Assembly (NCBI RefSeq): GCF_018323885.1
Contig: NZ_AP024585.1
Coordinates: 2,542,001 to 2,606,000, forward strand
Length of the DNA stretch: 64,000 nt
Source of the DNA: Citrobacter amalonaticus
GTDB lineage: Bacteria; Pseudomonadota; Gammaproteobacteria; Enterobacterales; Enterobacteriaceae
Reading direction: 5' to 3'
Shown here: positions 28,618-39,162 of the stretch, one piece after another
Layout: each line of letters opens with the position of its first letter
How positions within the stretch are numbered: the first letter of the stretch is position 1
Notes under the pieces: model-generated
The model's input: only the letters and a program-made list of their open reading frames with translations
Database searches by the model: none
What the model was told of the DNA's origin: nothing
Program-made: the position numbers and the translations under genes

Positions 28618-31600
28618 TTTACGCTCTCCTGTACCTGGTCATTGCCTTCGCCGTCCAACCAGTTAATGTTCTTCATCTTACGTACCACAACAAATTCATC
28701 ACGGTTTGAACCGACGGTGCCGTAGTAGTTAAAGCCGTAGGCCAGTTGCGCATAACCACCAATCATGTGAGTGGGTTTTGGCGTAATACGGGTCACTGAG
28801 TTGTGGATCCCGCCGCGCTGCTGGGTAATTTCAGACCCTGGCAGGTTCACGATACGTTCCTGGGCGTGATACATCATGGTCATCCCGGCCGGAACACGCT
28901 GGCTTACCACCGCACGCGCCGTCAGGGCACCGTTACTGTTGAACACTTCGATCCAGTCGTTATCTTCAATGCCCAAATCTTTGGCGTCGGTTTCACTCAT
29001 CCACACAATCGGGCCGCCGCGTGACAAGGTCAGCATCAGCAGGTTGTCGCTGTAGGTAGAGTGGATGCCCCATTTCTGGTGTGGCGTCAGGAAGTTGAGC
29101 GCTTTTTCCGGGTTACCGTTGGATTTCTCGCCCATCACTGATTTCACCGAACGGGTGTCGATAGGCGGACGGTAAACCAGCAGGCTTTCGCCGAAATCAC
29201 GCATCCACTGGTGATCCTGATACAGCGACTGACGACCGGTCAGCGTACGCCACGGAATCAGCTCATGTACGTTGGTGTAACCGGCGTTGTAAGAGACGTG
29301 TTCGTCTTCCAGACCGGACCACGTCGGGCTGGAGATGATCTTACGCGGCTGCGCCTGGATATCGCGGAAGCGGATTTTTTCCTCTTCTTTATTGGTCGCC
29401 AGATGCGTATGGTCGCGTCCGGTAAACTCGCTGAGCGCGGCCCAGGCTTTTACCGCCACGTGCCCGTTCGTTTCCGGCGCCAGGGTCAGGATCATCTCTG
29501 CCGCGTCAATGGCGGTGTTGAGCATTGGTTGGCCTTTTGCCGGGCCGTCTGCCTTGGTGTAGTTAAGCTTACGCAGCAGGTCCATTTCGCTCTGAGTATT
29601 CCAGGCGATCCCTTTACCGCCGTTACCGATTTTCTCCATCAGCGGGCCGATCGAGGTGAACCGTTCATAAGTCGCCGGGTAATCGCGTTCAACGGTCATA
29701 ATGTGCGGCGCGGTGACGCCCGGAATCAGATCGCATTCGCCTTTTTTCCAGTCCTTCACGTCCAGCGGCTGCGCCAGTTCGGCGGCAGAATCGTGTTGAA
29801 TCGGCAGCGTGACGACATCTGTCTCTTTCCCGAGATGCCCCACGCAGACTTCTGAGAATTTCTTCGCGATAGCCTTGTAGATTTCCCAGTCGCTTTTCGA
29901 TTCCCAGGCCGGGTCAACGGCCGCAGACAGCGGATGAATAAACGGATGCATATCCGAGGTATTCATGTCGTCTTTTTCATACCAGGTCGCCGTTGGCAGC
30001 ACGATGTCGGAGTACAAACAGGTACTCGACAGACGGAAGTCCAGCGTCACGACCAGGTCCAGCTTGCCGTCGAGACCGTTGTCCTGCCATTCCACTTCTT
30101 CCGGCTTCACGCCTCCCTGCTGACCCAGATCTTTCCCCTGGATCCCGTGTTCGGTTCCCAGCAGGTATTTCAGCATGTATTCATGCCCCTTACCGGATGA
30201 GCCCAGCAGGTTGGAGCGCCAGATGAACAGGTTGCGCGGATGGTTTTTCCCGTTCTCCGGCTGCTCGGCCGCGAAACGGATCGAACCTTCTTTCAGTGAT
30301 TTGACGGTGTAATCCACCGGCGTCATCCCGGCTTTCTTCGCGTCTTCGGCGATAGTCAACGGGTTGGTACCAAGCTGCGGTGCGGACGGCAGCCAGCCCA
30401 TGCGCTCAGCACGCACGTTGAAATCAATCAGATGACCGCTGTAGCGCGATTTATCCGCCAGTGGTGACAGCAGTTCCTGCGCGGTAACGGTCTCATAGCG
30501 CCACTGGCTGGAGTGGTTGTAGAAGTACGACGTACTGTTCATGTGACGTGCCGGACGCTGCCAGTCAAGGGCAAACGCCAGCGGCTGCCAGCCGGTCTGC
30601 GGACGCAGTTTTTCCTGGCCGACATAGTGCGCCCAGCCGCCGCCGCTCTGGCCGATACAGCCACAGAACACCAGCATGTTGATCAGACCACGATAGTTCA
30701 TATCGAGGTGATACCAGTGGTTCAGACCGGCACCGACGATGATCATCGAACGGCCATGCGTCTTATCGGCGTTGTCGGCAAACTCACGCGCGATGCGGGT
30801 GATCTGTGCACGTGGTACGCCGGTAATCTGTTCTGCCCACGCCGGGGTATACGCTTTGATGTCGTCATAACTGGTGGCGCAGTTGGCATCGTTCAGACCG
30901 CGTTCCAGACCGTAGTTAGCCATCGTCAGGTCATAGACGGTGGTAACCAGCGCCGTTGTGCCGTCTGCCAGTTGCAGGCGTTTAGCCGGCAGTTTGTGCA
31001 GCAGCACGTTTTCCAGTTCGACTTTATTGAAGTGCTCGGTGCCTTCACCGCCAAAGTACGGGAAGCCCACCTCGGCGATCTCGTCCTGGCTACCCAGCAG
31101 ACTCAATTGCAGTTCTGTCTCGGCACCGGTCGTACCATCGCGCTGCTCGAGGTTCCATTTGCCTTTTTCACCCCAGCGGAAACCGATCGAGCCGTTCGGC
31201 GCAACCATGTCACCATTGTTGTTAATGGCAACGGTTTTCCATTGCGGATTATTTTCCTGGCCCAGTGAATCCACAAGGTCAGCAGCGCGCAGCATACGGC
31301 CCGCGGCATAGTAACCGTCACGCGCTTCCAGCATCACCAGCATCGGCATGTCGGTGTAGCGACGTACGTAGTCGGTAAAGTACTGGCTCGGATTGTCGAG
31401 ATGGAATTCACGCAGCATGACGTGACCCATTGCCAACGCCATCGCCGCATCGGTGCCCTGCTTCGGCGCCAGCCAGAGGTCGCACAGCTTGGCGATTTCT
31501 GCGTAGTCCGGCGTTACCGCAACGGTTTTGGTGCCTTTATAACGGACTTCGGTAAAGAAGTGAGCATCCGGCGTACGGGTCTGCGGAACGTTAGATCCCC

Positions 31601-32357
31601 AGGCGATGATGTAGCTGGAGTTGTACCAGTCAGCGGATTCCGGCACGTCGGTCTGCTCACCCCAGGTCTGCGGAGATGCCGGTGGCAGGTCACAGTACCA
31701 GTCGTAGAAGCTCAGGCAGGTGCCGCCAATCAGGGAGAGATAACGCGCGCCGGACGCATAAGAAACCATCGACATCGCCGGGATCGGCGAGAAGCCCGCT
31801 ACGCGGTCCGGGCCGTACGTTTTCACGGTATAGACGTTAGAAGCGGCAATCAGCTCATTCACTTCCTGCCAGGAAGAACGGACGAAACCACCGCGACCAC
31901 GCGCTTGTTTAAAGCTTTTTGCTTTATCGGCGTCTTCGATGATGGACGCCCAGGCGTCAACCGGATCGCTGTGCAGTGTCTTCGCCTCACGCCACATCTT
32001 CATCAGACGTTTGCGCATCAGCGGGTATTTCAGTCGGTTAGCACTGTAGAGATACCAGGAGTAACTCGCACCACGCGGACAGCCACGAGGCTCGTGGTTT
32101 GGCATGTCCGGACGGGTACGTGGGTAGTCGGTTTGCTGGGTTTCCCAGGTCACCAGACCGTTTTTAACGTAGATTTTCCAGCTACATGAGCCGGTGCAGT
32201 TAACCCCGTGGGTTGAGCGCACAACTTTATCGTGCTGCCAACGCTGGCGATATCCATCCTCCCAGTCCCGGTTGGTTTCGAGAAGCTGGCCGTGCCCATT
32301 GGCAAAGGTTTCACCCTTCTGCTTGAAGTAGCGAAACCGGTCCAGGAATTTACTCAT
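28614..32357 (-). CDS. narG: Nitrate reductase A alpha subunit
   Basis: 1247-residue catalytic subunit with bis-MGD molybdenum cofactor reducing nitrate to nitrite on the cytoplasmic face. The N-terminal FS0 [4Fe-4S] site is visible as THGVNCTGSCSW (His50, Cys54, Cys58) with Cys93 in RGCPRG. The start at 32357 (MSKFLDRF) gives exactly the E. coli length; an in-frame 15-codon extension was rejected. It leads the narGHJI operon. The upstream region has an FNR box and NarL-type heptamers, indicating anaerobic, nitrate-induced expression. Confidence 0.98.
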   Translation of the reverse strand: MSKFLDRFRYFKQKGETFANGHGQLLETNRDWEDGYRQRWQHDKVVRSTHGVNCTGSCSWKIYVKNGLVTWETQQTDYPRTRPDMPNHEPRGCPRGASYSWYLYSANRLKYPLMRKRLMKMWREAKTLHSDPVDAWASIIEDADKAKSFKQARGRGGFVRSSWQEVNELIAASNVYTVKTYGPDRVAGFSPIPAMSMVSYASGARYLSLIGGTCLSFYDWYCDLPPASPQTWGEQTDVPESADWYNSSYIIAWGSNVPQTRTPDAHFFTEVRYKGTKTVAVTPDYAEIAKLCDLWLAPKQGTDAAMALAMGHVMLREFHLDNPSQYFTDYVRRYTDMPMLVMLEARDGYYAAGRMLRAADLVDSLGQENNPQWKTVAINNNGDMVAPNGSIGFRWGEKGKWNLEQRDGTTGAETELQLSLLGSQDEIAEVGFPYFGGEGTEHFNKVELENVLLHKLPAKRLQLADGTTALVTTVYDLTMANYGLERGLNDANCATSYDDIKAYTPAWAEQITGVPRAQITRIAREFADNADKTHGRSMIIVGAGLNHWYHLDMNYRGLINMLVFCGCIGQSGGGWAHYVGQEKLRPQTGWQPLAFALDWQRPARHMNSTSYFYNHSSQWRYETVTAQELLSPLADKSRYSGHLIDFNVRAERMGWLPSAPQLGTNPLTIAEDAKKAGMTPVDYTVKSLKEGSIRFAAEQPENGKNHPRNLFIWRSNLLGSSGKGHEYMLKYLLGTEHGIQGKDLGQQGGVKPEEVEWQDNGLDGKLDLVVTLDFRLSSTCLYSDIVLPTATWYEKDDMNTSDMHPFIHPLSAAVDPAWESKSDWEIYKAIAKKFSEVCVGHLGKETDVVTLPIQHDSAAELAQPLDVKDWKKGECDLIPGVTAPHIMTVERDYPATYERFTSIGPLMEKIGNGGKGIAWNTQSEMDLLRKLNYTKADGPAKGQPMLNTAIDAAEMILTLAPETNGHVAVKAWAALSEFTGRDHTHLATNKEEEKIRFRDIQAQPRKIISSPTWSGLEDEHVSYNAGYTNVHELIPWRTLTGRQSLYQDHQWMRDFGESLLVYRPPIDTRSVKSVMGEKSNGNPEKALNFLTPHQKWGIHSTYSDNLLMLTLSRGGPIVWMSETDAKDLGIEDNDWIEVFNSNGALTARAVVSQRVPAGMTMMYHAQERIVNLPGSEITQQRGGIHNSVTRITPKPTHMIGGYAQLAYGFNYYGTVGSNRDEFVVVRKMKNINWLDGEGNDQVQESVK

Positions 32358-32694
32358 CGGTTCTCTCCTGTGGAGCCTGACGGCTCTCTGATAAATCGAC
32401 ATTGCTTGATTGAGAGCGAAGGTAACGCTCTGAAAGGTCGTGAGAATTGATAACGATCAAGGCATACAGGGATGAAAACGGAGGGTAATTTTTGAAATAC
32501 CCCTTTTGGAGGATTGGACATTTAACTATATCCATCTGTTTTTAAAGCTTATTTTTTCAATCGTATTTTCCGCAAATGTTAAATTCTTTACGAGTGGGTA
32601 TTAAGGGGTATGCCCCTCTGGTTGACCTCTTTTCGTAACGAACTGACAGAGCGACGTGACAATAACCATCAGTATGTTGTAACTAATCAGAGGC
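32358..32694. promoter_or_regulatory. narG promoter region
   Basis: About 340 bp without genes. It contains the FNR box at 32447-32460 and, farther upstream, the NarL-type heptamer AGGGGTA at 32604-32610 with related GGGTA sequences nearby. This arrangement mirrors E. coli, where FNR activates at about -41.5 and NarL plus IHF act from about 200 bp upstream. Confidence 0.75.
32447..32460 (-). promoter_or_regulatory. FNR box of narGHJI
   Basis: TTGATAACGATCAA is a perfect match to TTGAT-N4-ATCAA, 90 bp before the narG start codon. Confidence 0.9.
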
Positions 32695-32721
32695 AAAAAA
32701 AAGCGCGGTCTAACGCCGCGC
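32695..32721 (-). terminator. Terminator after narK
   Basis: On the minus strand GCGCGG / CCGCGC with a 7-base loop is followed by eight T, 26 bp after the narK stop. Confidence 0.88.
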
Positions 32722-32746
32722 AATGGGGAATACATGACTGCTGTTT

Positions 32747-34138
32747 TTATTTTTTCGAATGTCGTCCGTATACCAACCAGGTGATAATCACACAGGCGAT
32801 ATAGAAGATCAGGAAGACTTTCATCGCGTCAACCGGTGAGCCGGTTAACGCCAGCGAGGTACCAAACGCTTTCGGGATAAAGAAGCCGCCAATCGCGCCA
32901 ATTGCAGAGATAAAGCCTAACGCTGCTGCCGTATCGGTCGCCGCTTCGCGCATCGCTTTCTCTTCAGAGCCGCCTTCAGCCTTCACGCGATCCATCGTCA
33001 GCTTACGGAAGATAACGGAGATCATCTGGAAGGTGGAGCCGCTACCCAGCCCGGCCGTCATAAACAAGGCAAGGAAGACCGCGAAGAAGGCGATGAAACT
33101 GCCACCCGCGCCGTTGGTTGGTAAGGTCAGGAACAGCAGACCGCTGAAAATCGCCATCAGCACGAAGTTCACCAGCGTGACACGAGTCCCGCCTAATCGG
33201 TCAGAGATCGCCCCGCCCGCAGAACGCGCCAGCGCGCCAACCAGGGGACCAAAAAATGCATAATGCAGGATCTGAATCTCCGGAAACTGGGTCTTTGACA
33301 GCATCGCAAAACCTGCGGAAAACCCTATGAACGAGCCGAACGTCGCCAGATAAAGCAGGCTCATGATCCACAGATGACCGCGCTTGAGAACCGGTAATTG
33401 CTCCTTCAACGATGCTTTTGAGGTCGCCAGTTCATTCATACCAAACCAGGCCGCCAGCGTGAAGAAGGCGAGGAACGGCACCCAGATCCATGCGGCATTC
33501 GCCAGATACAGTTGCGAACCATCCGGTTGCTCAACGCCGTGGCTGCCAAAGACAGCGAAGATCGACAGCGAGACCACCAGCGGCGCAACAAGCTGCATCA
33601 CGCTGACGCCCATATTTCCCAGACCGCCGTTCAGCCCCAGCGCACCGCCCTGCTTCTGCTTTGGAAAGAAGAAACTGATGTTCGCCATACTGGAGGCAAA
33701 GTTTGCGCCGGCAAAGCCGCACAGCAGTGAAATCACGATAAAGGTACTGAACGGTGTGGACGTATCCTGCACCGCGAACCCTAACCAGACGCACGGGATA
33801 ATCAGGATCCCGGTACTGAACGCGGTCCAGCGACGACCGCCGAAGACCGGTACCATAAAGGAGTAAGGCACACGTAATAACGCGCCAGAGACCGACGGTA
33901 ACGCCGTCAGCATAAACAACTGTTCAGTGGTAAACGTGAAACCGACTTTCGGCAGATTCACCGCAACAGCACTGAATAACATCCAGACGCAAAACGCCAG
34001 CAGCAGACAGGGGACAGAAATCCACAGGTTGCGACTGGCGATACGATGACCTCGCTGTGCCCAGAATGCCGGATCTTCCGGCCGCCATTCTGTGATTACA
34101 GCTCCAGATGCCCTTTCGGGGGCGGATGAGTGACTCAT
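32747..34138 (-). CDS. narK: Nitrate/nitrite antiporter NarK
   Basis: 463-residue 12-helix MFS transporter exchanging periplasmic nitrate for cytoplasmic nitrite, feeding NarG. The two nitrate-signature motifs rich in Gly and Asn are visible (GFAGANFASSMANISFF and the second around GFISAIGAIGG), and the substrate-binding arginines lie in ALLRVPYSF and ALARSAGG. The start at 34138 (MSHSSAPERA) matches E. coli. It is divergent from narXL and followed by the narG operon in the same direction after a terminator. Confidence 0.97.
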   Translation of the reverse strand: MSHSSAPERASGAVITEWRPEDPAFWAQRGHRIASRNLWISVPCLLLAFCVWMLFSAVAVNLPKVGFTFTTEQLFMLTALPSVSGALLRVPYSFMVPVFGGRRWTAFSTGILIIPCVWLGFAVQDTSTPFSTFIVISLLCGFAGANFASSMANISFFFPKQKQGGALGLNGGLGNMGVSVMQLVAPLVVSLSIFAVFGSHGVEQPDGSQLYLANAAWIWVPFLAFFTLAAWFGMNELATSKASLKEQLPVLKRGHLWIMSLLYLATFGSFIGFSAGFAMLSKTQFPEIQILHYAFFGPLVGALARSAGGAISDRLGGTRVTLVNFVLMAIFSGLLFLTLPTNGAGGSFIAFFAVFLALFMTAGLGSGSTFQMISVIFRKLTMDRVKAEGGSEEKAMREAATDTAAALGFISAIGAIGGFFIPKAFGTSLALTGSPVDAMKVFLIFYIACVIITWLVYGRHSKK

Positions 34139-34490
34139 AGACACCTCTGATACTCGATTCGATGCCTGAAACATTAGGGTTTACAGCGCGAGGTAAGTTG
34201 ATATAAATCAAAGGAAAAGTTGTCGATATCTCAACGGAAAAATCATGATCACCCTAAGTGAGTAGGATAATTCACCAAAAAATACGTGGTTTTTCACAGT
34301 GCTGCCTGCCGCAGCTACCCCCTTCCTCAAATCCCCTCCGGATACGGCAATTAAGAGGTAACTCGCTTTAGGTATGGGTATACTCCAGGGGATGGTCGAG
34401 AATAACGCCACTGCCGATTCTGCCCGGCACTCTCGTCATTCATTGAGGTTTCCCCATTCGCTGTCCGGAGACCTGAAGGAAGAAGGTTTT
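34139..34490. promoter_or_regulatory. narK-narX divergent regulatory region
   Basis: 352 bp without genes. It contains a perfect FNR box (listed separately) near narK and NarL-type heptamers (AGAGGTA at about 34354 and ATGGGTA at about 34373) nearer narX. In E. coli this region carries FNR, NarL and IHF sites for narK. Confidence 0.7.
34198..34211 (-). promoter_or_regulatory. FNR box of narK
   Basis: TTGATATAAATCAA is a perfect FNR consensus match, 60 bp before the narK start codon. Confidence 0.9.
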
Positions 34491-36287
34491 ATGCTAAAAC
34501 GTTGTCTCTCTCCGCTCACGCTGGTTAACCAGGTGGCGCTTATTGTGATGCTCTCAACCGCGATCGGCGTGGCGGGTATGGCTGTCTCTGGCTGGCTGGT
34601 TCAGGGCGTCCAGGGTAGCGCGCACGCCATTAATAAAACCGGATCGCTGCGGATGCAAAGCTATCGACTGCTCGCCGCGGTACCACTGAGCGCTGACGAC
34701 CAGAAATTGCTTGATGAGATGGAGCAGACCGCGTTCAGCCCGGAACTGACCCGCGCAGCAGAACGCGACGGTCAGCAGGAACAACTGCGCGCCCTCCAGG
34801 ATTACTGGCATCGCGAACTCTCCCCCGGCCTGCGGCAAGCCAGTAGCAGAGACGCCGTCGCGGCCGACGTCAACCAGTTTGTCGCTGGCCTTGATCGGCT
34901 CGTCTCCGCGTTTGACCACACCACCGAAATGCGCATCGAACGCGTGGTGATGGTGCACCGTGTGATGGCGATTTTTATGGCGCTGCTGCTGGTCTTTACC
35001 ATTATCTGGCTGCGGGCGCGACTGCTTCAGCCGTGGAAGCAATTGTTGTCGATGGCCCGCGCCGTCAGTCAGCGCGACTTTACCCAACGCGCGCAAATCG
35101 GCGGGCGTAATGAGATGGCGATGCTCGGCGACGCGCTTAATAACATGTCCGACGAACTGGCAGAAAGCTATTCAGTGCTCGAACAACGCGTCAGAGAAAA
35201 AACGGCCGGACTGGAGCAGAAAAACCAGATCCTCTCTTTTCTCTGGCAGGCCAACCGCCGTCTGCATTCGCCGGTGCCACTTTGCGAACGACTCTCCCCG
35301 GTGCTGAACGGTCTGCAAAACCTGACCCAAATGCATGACATCGAACTGCGGGTTTATGACCAGGAAGATGAAGAGAACCATCAGGAATTTACCTGCCAGT
35401 CCGATATCAGCTGTGATGATAAAGGGTGCCATCTCTGTCCCCGCGAGTCGCTGCCGCCAATTGAAGGGGGAATGACGCTGAAATGGCGCTTAACGGACAC
35501 CCATACCCAGTACGGCATTTTGCTGGCGACCCTGCCGCAGGGGCATCACCTGAGTCACGATCAGCAGCAACTGGTGGATACCGTCGTGGAACAGCTCACC
35601 GCGACGCTGGCGTTGGATCGCAATCAGGAACGCCAGCAGCAGTTGATTGTCATGGAAGAGCGTGCAACCATTGCGCGCGAACTGCATGATTCTATTGCAC
35701 AATCACTGTCCTGTATGAAGATGCAGGTCAGTTGCCTGCAAATGCAGGGAGAGACATTGCCGGACAGCAGCCGCGACCTGCTCGGCCAGATCCGCAACGA
35801 GCTGAATGCGTCATGGGCGCAACTGCGTGAACTGTTGACGACGTTTCGCTTACGGCTGACGGAACCCGGTCTGCGCCCCGCGCTGGAAGCCAGCTGCCAG
35901 GAATACAGCGTCCGTTTTGGTTTTACGGTGAAACTGGATTATCAGTTACCACCGCGCCTGGTGCCTTCGCATCAGGCGATTCACCTGCTGCAAATTGCCC
36001 GCGAAGCCTTAAGCAATGCGCTTAAGCATTCTCACGCTGATGATGTGGTGGTCACCGTGGCGCTGAAAGGCAAGCAGGTAAAATTGACTGTACAGGACAA
36101 CGGCTGCGGCGTTCCTGAGAACGCCGAACGCAGTAACCACTATGGCATGATCATTATGCGCGACCGGGCACAGAGCCTGCGCGGAGATTGCCAGGTACGC
36201 CGTCGCGAGACGGGAGGCACTGAAGTCGCTGTCACGTTTATTCCCGAAAAATACTTCACAGAAGTTCAAGGAGATACCCATGAATAA
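34491..36287 (+). CDS. narX: Nitrate/nitrite sensor kinase NarX
   Basis: 598-residue inner-membrane histidine kinase. Two membrane helices (about 15-37 and 152-174) flank a periplasmic sensor domain whose P-box lies at about 42-58 ([17 protein letters not shown]). A HAMP domain, a Cys-containing central module ([10 protein letters not shown]), the H-box [11 protein letters not shown] (His near 399) and a HATPase domain (NALKH, DNGCGVP) follow. The start at 34491 gives the E. coli length. Its last 8 bp overlap narL, so both are one operon. Confidence 0.97.
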   Translation: MLKRCLSPLTLVNQVALIVMLSTAIGVAGMAVSGWLVQGVQGSAHAINKTGSLRMQSYRLLAAVPLSADDQKLLDEMEQTAFSPELTRAAERDGQQEQLRALQDYWHRELSPGLRQASSRDAVAADVNQFVAGLDRLVSAFDHTTEMRIERVVMVHRVMAIFMALLLVFTIIWLRARLLQPWKQLLSMARAVSQRDFTQRAQIGGRNEMAMLGDALNNMSDELAESYSVLEQRVREKTAGLEQKNQILSFLWQANRRLHSPVPLCERLSPVLNGLQNLTQMHDIELRVYDQEDEENHQEFTCQSDISCDDKGCHLCPRESLPPIEGGMTLKWRLTDTHTQYGILLATLPQGHHLSHDQQQLVDTVVEQLTATLALDRNQERQQQLIVMEERATIARELHDSIAQSLSCMKMQVSCLQMQGETLPDSSRDLLGQIRNELNASWAQLRELLTTFRLRLTEPGLRPALEASCQEYSVRFGFTVKLDYQLPPRLVPSHQAIHLLQIAREALSNALKHSHADDVVVTVALKGKQVKLTVQDNGCGVPENAERSNHYGMIIMRDRAQSLRGDCQVRRRETGGTEVAVTFIPEKYFTEVQGDTHE

Positions 36288-36930
36288 TCAGGAACCGGCA
36301 ACTATCCTGCTCATCGACGATCATCCGATGTTGCGGACCGGCGTCAAACAGCTTGTCAGCATGGCGCCCGATATCACCGTGGTCGGTGAAGCCAGCAACG
36401 GCGAACAGGGTATCGAACTGGCCGAATCGCTTGACCCGGATCTGATCCTGCTCGACCTGAACATGCCGGGGATGAACGGGCTGGAAACCCTCGACAAATT
36501 ACGTGAGAAAGCGCTGTCCGGACGGATCGTCGTCTTTAGCGTGTCGAATCATGAGGAAGATGTCGTGACGGCGCTCAAGCGCGGGGCTGATGGTTATCTG
36601 TTGAAGGATATGGAACCGGAAGATCTGCTTAAGTCGTTACAGCAGGCTGCCGCCGGAGAGATGGTCTTAAGCGAAGCGTTAACGCCGGTGCTGGCTGCCA
36701 GCCTGCGCGCCAACCGCGCCACCTCCGATCGCGATGTCACCCAACTCACCCCGCGTGAGCGTGACATTCTGAAGCTTATCGCCCAGGGTCTACCGAACAA
36801 AATGATTGCCCGCCGCCTGGATATCACCGAGAGCACGGTGAAAGTCCACGTGAAGCATATGCTGAAGAAGATGAAGCTTAAATCACGTGTTGAAGCGGCA
36901 GTGTGGGTGCATCAGGAACGTATCTTCTGA
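36280..36930 (+). CDS. narL: Nitrate/nitrite response regulator NarL
   Basis: 216-residue DNA-binding regulator. The receiver domain has acidic residues at 13-14 (IDDHP) and phosphoacceptor D59 (LLDLNMPG); the C-terminal LuxR/FixJ helix-turn-helix includes [15 protein letters not shown] (about 152-166) and [12 protein letters not shown]. It activates narGHJI and narK in this window. Its stop codon is immediately followed, with no spacer, by the stop of convergent ychO, and no terminator is visible between them. Confidence 0.97.
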   Translation: MNNQEPATILLIDDHPMLRTGVKQLVSMAPDITVVGEASNGEQGIELAESLDPDLILLDLNMPGMNGLETLDKLREKALSGRIVVFSVSNHEEDVVTALKRGADGYLLKDMEPEDLLKSLQQAAAGEMVLSEALTPVLAASLRANRATSDRDVTQLTPRERDILKLIAQGLPNKMIARRLDITESTVKVHVKHMLKKMKLKSRVEAAVWVHQERIF

Positions 36931-38337
36931 TTACTCCTCCGGGAGCAACCTCCAGCGCGGATCGTCCCCTGGCATTGCCATAAAGGGTTCCGTCAGCGTG
37001 AGCGTGATCTCATTGGAAGAGACACGCTGCCCCTTCTCATCTTCCACCACTACCGACAACTGCCAGCGGTTATTCGCGCCTTCGCTGCTGTCCCAGGCCG
37101 GCATAATCACCGTCCAGCCCTCAACGCTTTCCGCGTTCGCCCCCGCCGTCAGGCTCAGCGCCTGCGCGTCCCCCTGCCAGGTGAGATGACGAACGCCATG
37201 CCGACTACGTACCTGCAATTTTAGCGGCACCGTTTCGCCCGGATGCAGATCCCACGGTGGGGTTGCCAGAAATACGCTCAGGGTTTTGCGCTGACGATAC
37301 TCCATCGTCGGCAGGTTGTTGCGCTGCGGATGATCGTAGCGGCTTCCGCGCAGCGACTGGCTCTCCGCCACCTCGCTGGCAGCCAGTTGTTTTTTCAGCG
37401 GTACGCCGAAGCGGTAGTTCAGGTTCAGCCCGAGGTTGTTCTGGCTGAGACCGCTCTCCCCCTGCTTGTGCTGGGCGGTGACCGTGACCAGCGGGACCGG
37501 GGTGTAATTCAGCCCCAGTTTCACCGCCACCGGATTGTGATAGCCCGTTCCGGAATCGAACAGATCGACGCTGTCACCAAAATATTGTTCCACGCTAACG
37601 CTGGTATTGAGATATTCGTAGAACGGCAGTCGCATTTGCGCCGTTACGTCGTAACCGCGCGCCATTCGTTGCTCCAGCGTCGGCGTATGGGCGCGCCATG
37701 AGGCAAACGGCTGGTAATAATTGGCCGACAGCCGCAGGTATTCCCCCCACGCTTCAGCGCCCAGCCCGCCGCGCTGGAGGTTTTCATCGAGCAGATTATC
37801 GTAGAAAGTGTTATAGCCGAGCAGCCAGCCGTCACGCACCCAGCGCTGGCCGATACCCACATTACTCACCAGCCCGTCATCCTGCTGAGTAAGACCCAGT
37901 TGACCCCAGGTGAGGTAGCGCGAGTTATCCTGCCAGGGGACAAACCAGCTTCCGCGACTACCGTTGAAATTGCCTTCGTTATCGACCTGCACGTTGACGC
38001 TGGCCTTCCCCCATGGCGACAGCCAAGATTCCAGTTGTTGATTCACCTGCTCACTCACCGCATCGCGCACCTGGCCAAAGGCAAATTGTTTTGCCTGCTC
38101 GCCGGTGTCCAGACCGTTGTCGATCATGCTCGCCTCGCCAAAGGCTTTTACCATCTCGGCGAAATGTTTTTCGCCTTCATGCGATTCGGGAGCCATGCCC
38201 AGATCGGGCAACCCGTCCTGGTTATTATCAAAGGGATTTTCGGCCTGTTGCATAAAGGAGGATTGTGCACTGGCGTGACCGCCTGCTAACAGCAAGAGTA
38301 ACCAGAGAGGGAGGGAATGCGATACAAAACGACTCAA
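36931..38337 (-). CDS. ychO: Invasin-like inverse autotransporter YchO
   Basis: 468-residue outer-membrane protein of the intimin/invasin family with a signal peptide (cleaved after GGHASA, about residue 24), a 12-strand inverse-autotransporter barrel (about 110-330; WVRDGWLLGYNTFYDN and QRMARGYDVTAQMRLPFYEYL are typical blocks) and a short C-terminal Ig-like passenger domain (about 345-455). Initiation is at TTG, giving MSRFV as in E. coli. The passenger is much shorter than in intimin, so an adhesive role is uncertain. It ends exactly where narL ends. Confidence 0.93.
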   Translation of the reverse strand: MSRFVSHSLPLWLLLLLAGGHASAQSSFMQQAENPFDNNQDGLPDLGMAPESHEGEKHFAEMVKAFGEASMIDNGLDTGEQAKQFAFGQVRDAVSEQVNQQLESWLSPWGKASVNVQVDNEGNFNGSRGSWFVPWQDNSRYLTWGQLGLTQQDDGLVSNVGIGQRWVRDGWLLGYNTFYDNLLDENLQRGGLGAEAWGEYLRLSANYYQPFASWRAHTPTLEQRMARGYDVTAQMRLPFYEYLNTSVSVEQYFGDSVDLFDSGTGYHNPVAVKLGLNYTPVPLVTVTAQHKQGESGLSQNNLGLNLNYRFGVPLKKQLAASEVAESQSLRGSRYDHPQRNNLPTMEYRQRKTLSVFLATPPWDLHPGETVPLKLQVRSRHGVRHLTWQGDAQALSLTAGANAESVEGWTVIMPAWDSSEGANNRWQLSVVVEDEKGQRVSSNEITLTLTEPFMAMPGDDPRWRLLPEE

Positions 38338-38545
38338 ATTGACGATAGCTTCTTACGGAATTCAGTTAACTTAACCTTTAAAAGCTTACCTGACTCCTCG
38401 TCGTTTTGCAGGTTTTCTCACACTTTCAGGAATATCCTTACTCTTGCCAGGCTCTCCTTTTCCTCAGACTTTCGTTGGTATCACCCCGCTTGCGCGGTAA
38501 CATAAGTGACTGACAATTCAAACTTCCCCGCTAACAGGAGTCAAC

Positions 38546-38899
38546 ATGCAAAAGATAGTGATCATTGCCAACGGTGCGGCATACGGTAGCGAATCGTTAT
38601 TTAACAGCCTGCGGCTGGCGATCGCGTTACGTGAACAGGCGAGCGACCTAGACCTTCGTCTGTTTCTGATGTCGGATGCCGTTACGGCGGGTTTGCGCGG
38701 TCAGAAGCCCACAGAAGGCTACAACATCCAGCAGATGCTGGAGATCCTTACTGCCCAGAACGTCCCGGTAAAACTGTGCAAGACCTGCACGGACGGGCGC
38801 GGGATCACGACACTGCCGCTGATCGACGGCGTGGAAGTCGGAACGCTGGTGGAACTGGCGCAATGGACGCTGGCCGCCGACAAAGTGCTCACCTTTTAA
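38546..38899 (+). CDS. ychN: DsrE-family protein YchN
   Basis: 117-residue cytosolic protein of the DsrE/DsrF sulfur-relay-like fold, forming hexamers in E. coli. The family start KIVIIANGAAYGSESLFNSL and a conserved Cys pair (KLCKTCTDGRG, about 77-87) are present, suggesting thiol chemistry. The precise role is not known. AGGAG precedes the ATG. It is divergent from ychO. Confidence 0.93.
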   Translation: MQKIVIIANGAAYGSESLFNSLRLAIALREQASDLDLRLFLMSDAVTAGLRGQKPTEGYNIQQMLEILTAQNVPVKLCKTCTDGRGITTLPLIDGVEVGTLVELAQWTLAADKVLTF

Positions 38900-39100
38900 T
38901 CCCCCTTTTCAGGCAAGCTTGCTGAAACAGCCGGTTATTTCCGAATTTAATCTTATTGGGGCGTATCTTTACCAAAAGTAAGTGCGCCCGATCACGCTTT
39001 TCTCCGGGATTTTGTCACTATTGTTTAATCGTTATGCCATTTTTTGATCAAAATCAGCATCCGCAGCCTAACTCTTTGGTGTTATGCCTCATGGGTAAAA

Positions 39101-39116
39101 TGTGAACAACATCACG
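39101..39116. promoter_or_regulatory. CRP-like site upstream of the DUF1883-like gene
   Basis: TGTGAACAACATCACG matches TGTGA-N6-TCACA at 9 of 10 positions, 47 bp before the start codon. Its spacing to a promoter could not be resolved. Confidence 0.45.
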
Positions 39117-39120
39117 CAGC

Positions 39121-39136
39121 ACTTCCGAAAGGAAGT
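39121..39136 (+). other. GAAA-tetraloop hairpin in leader
   Basis: ACTTCCGAAAGGAAGT forms a 6-bp stem closed by a GNRA-type tetraloop, 27 bp before the DUF1883-like gene. It has no T-run, so it is not a terminator. Confidence 0.5.
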
Positions 39137-39162
39137 ACGTTGTTTTCAATACGGGGTGAGAA

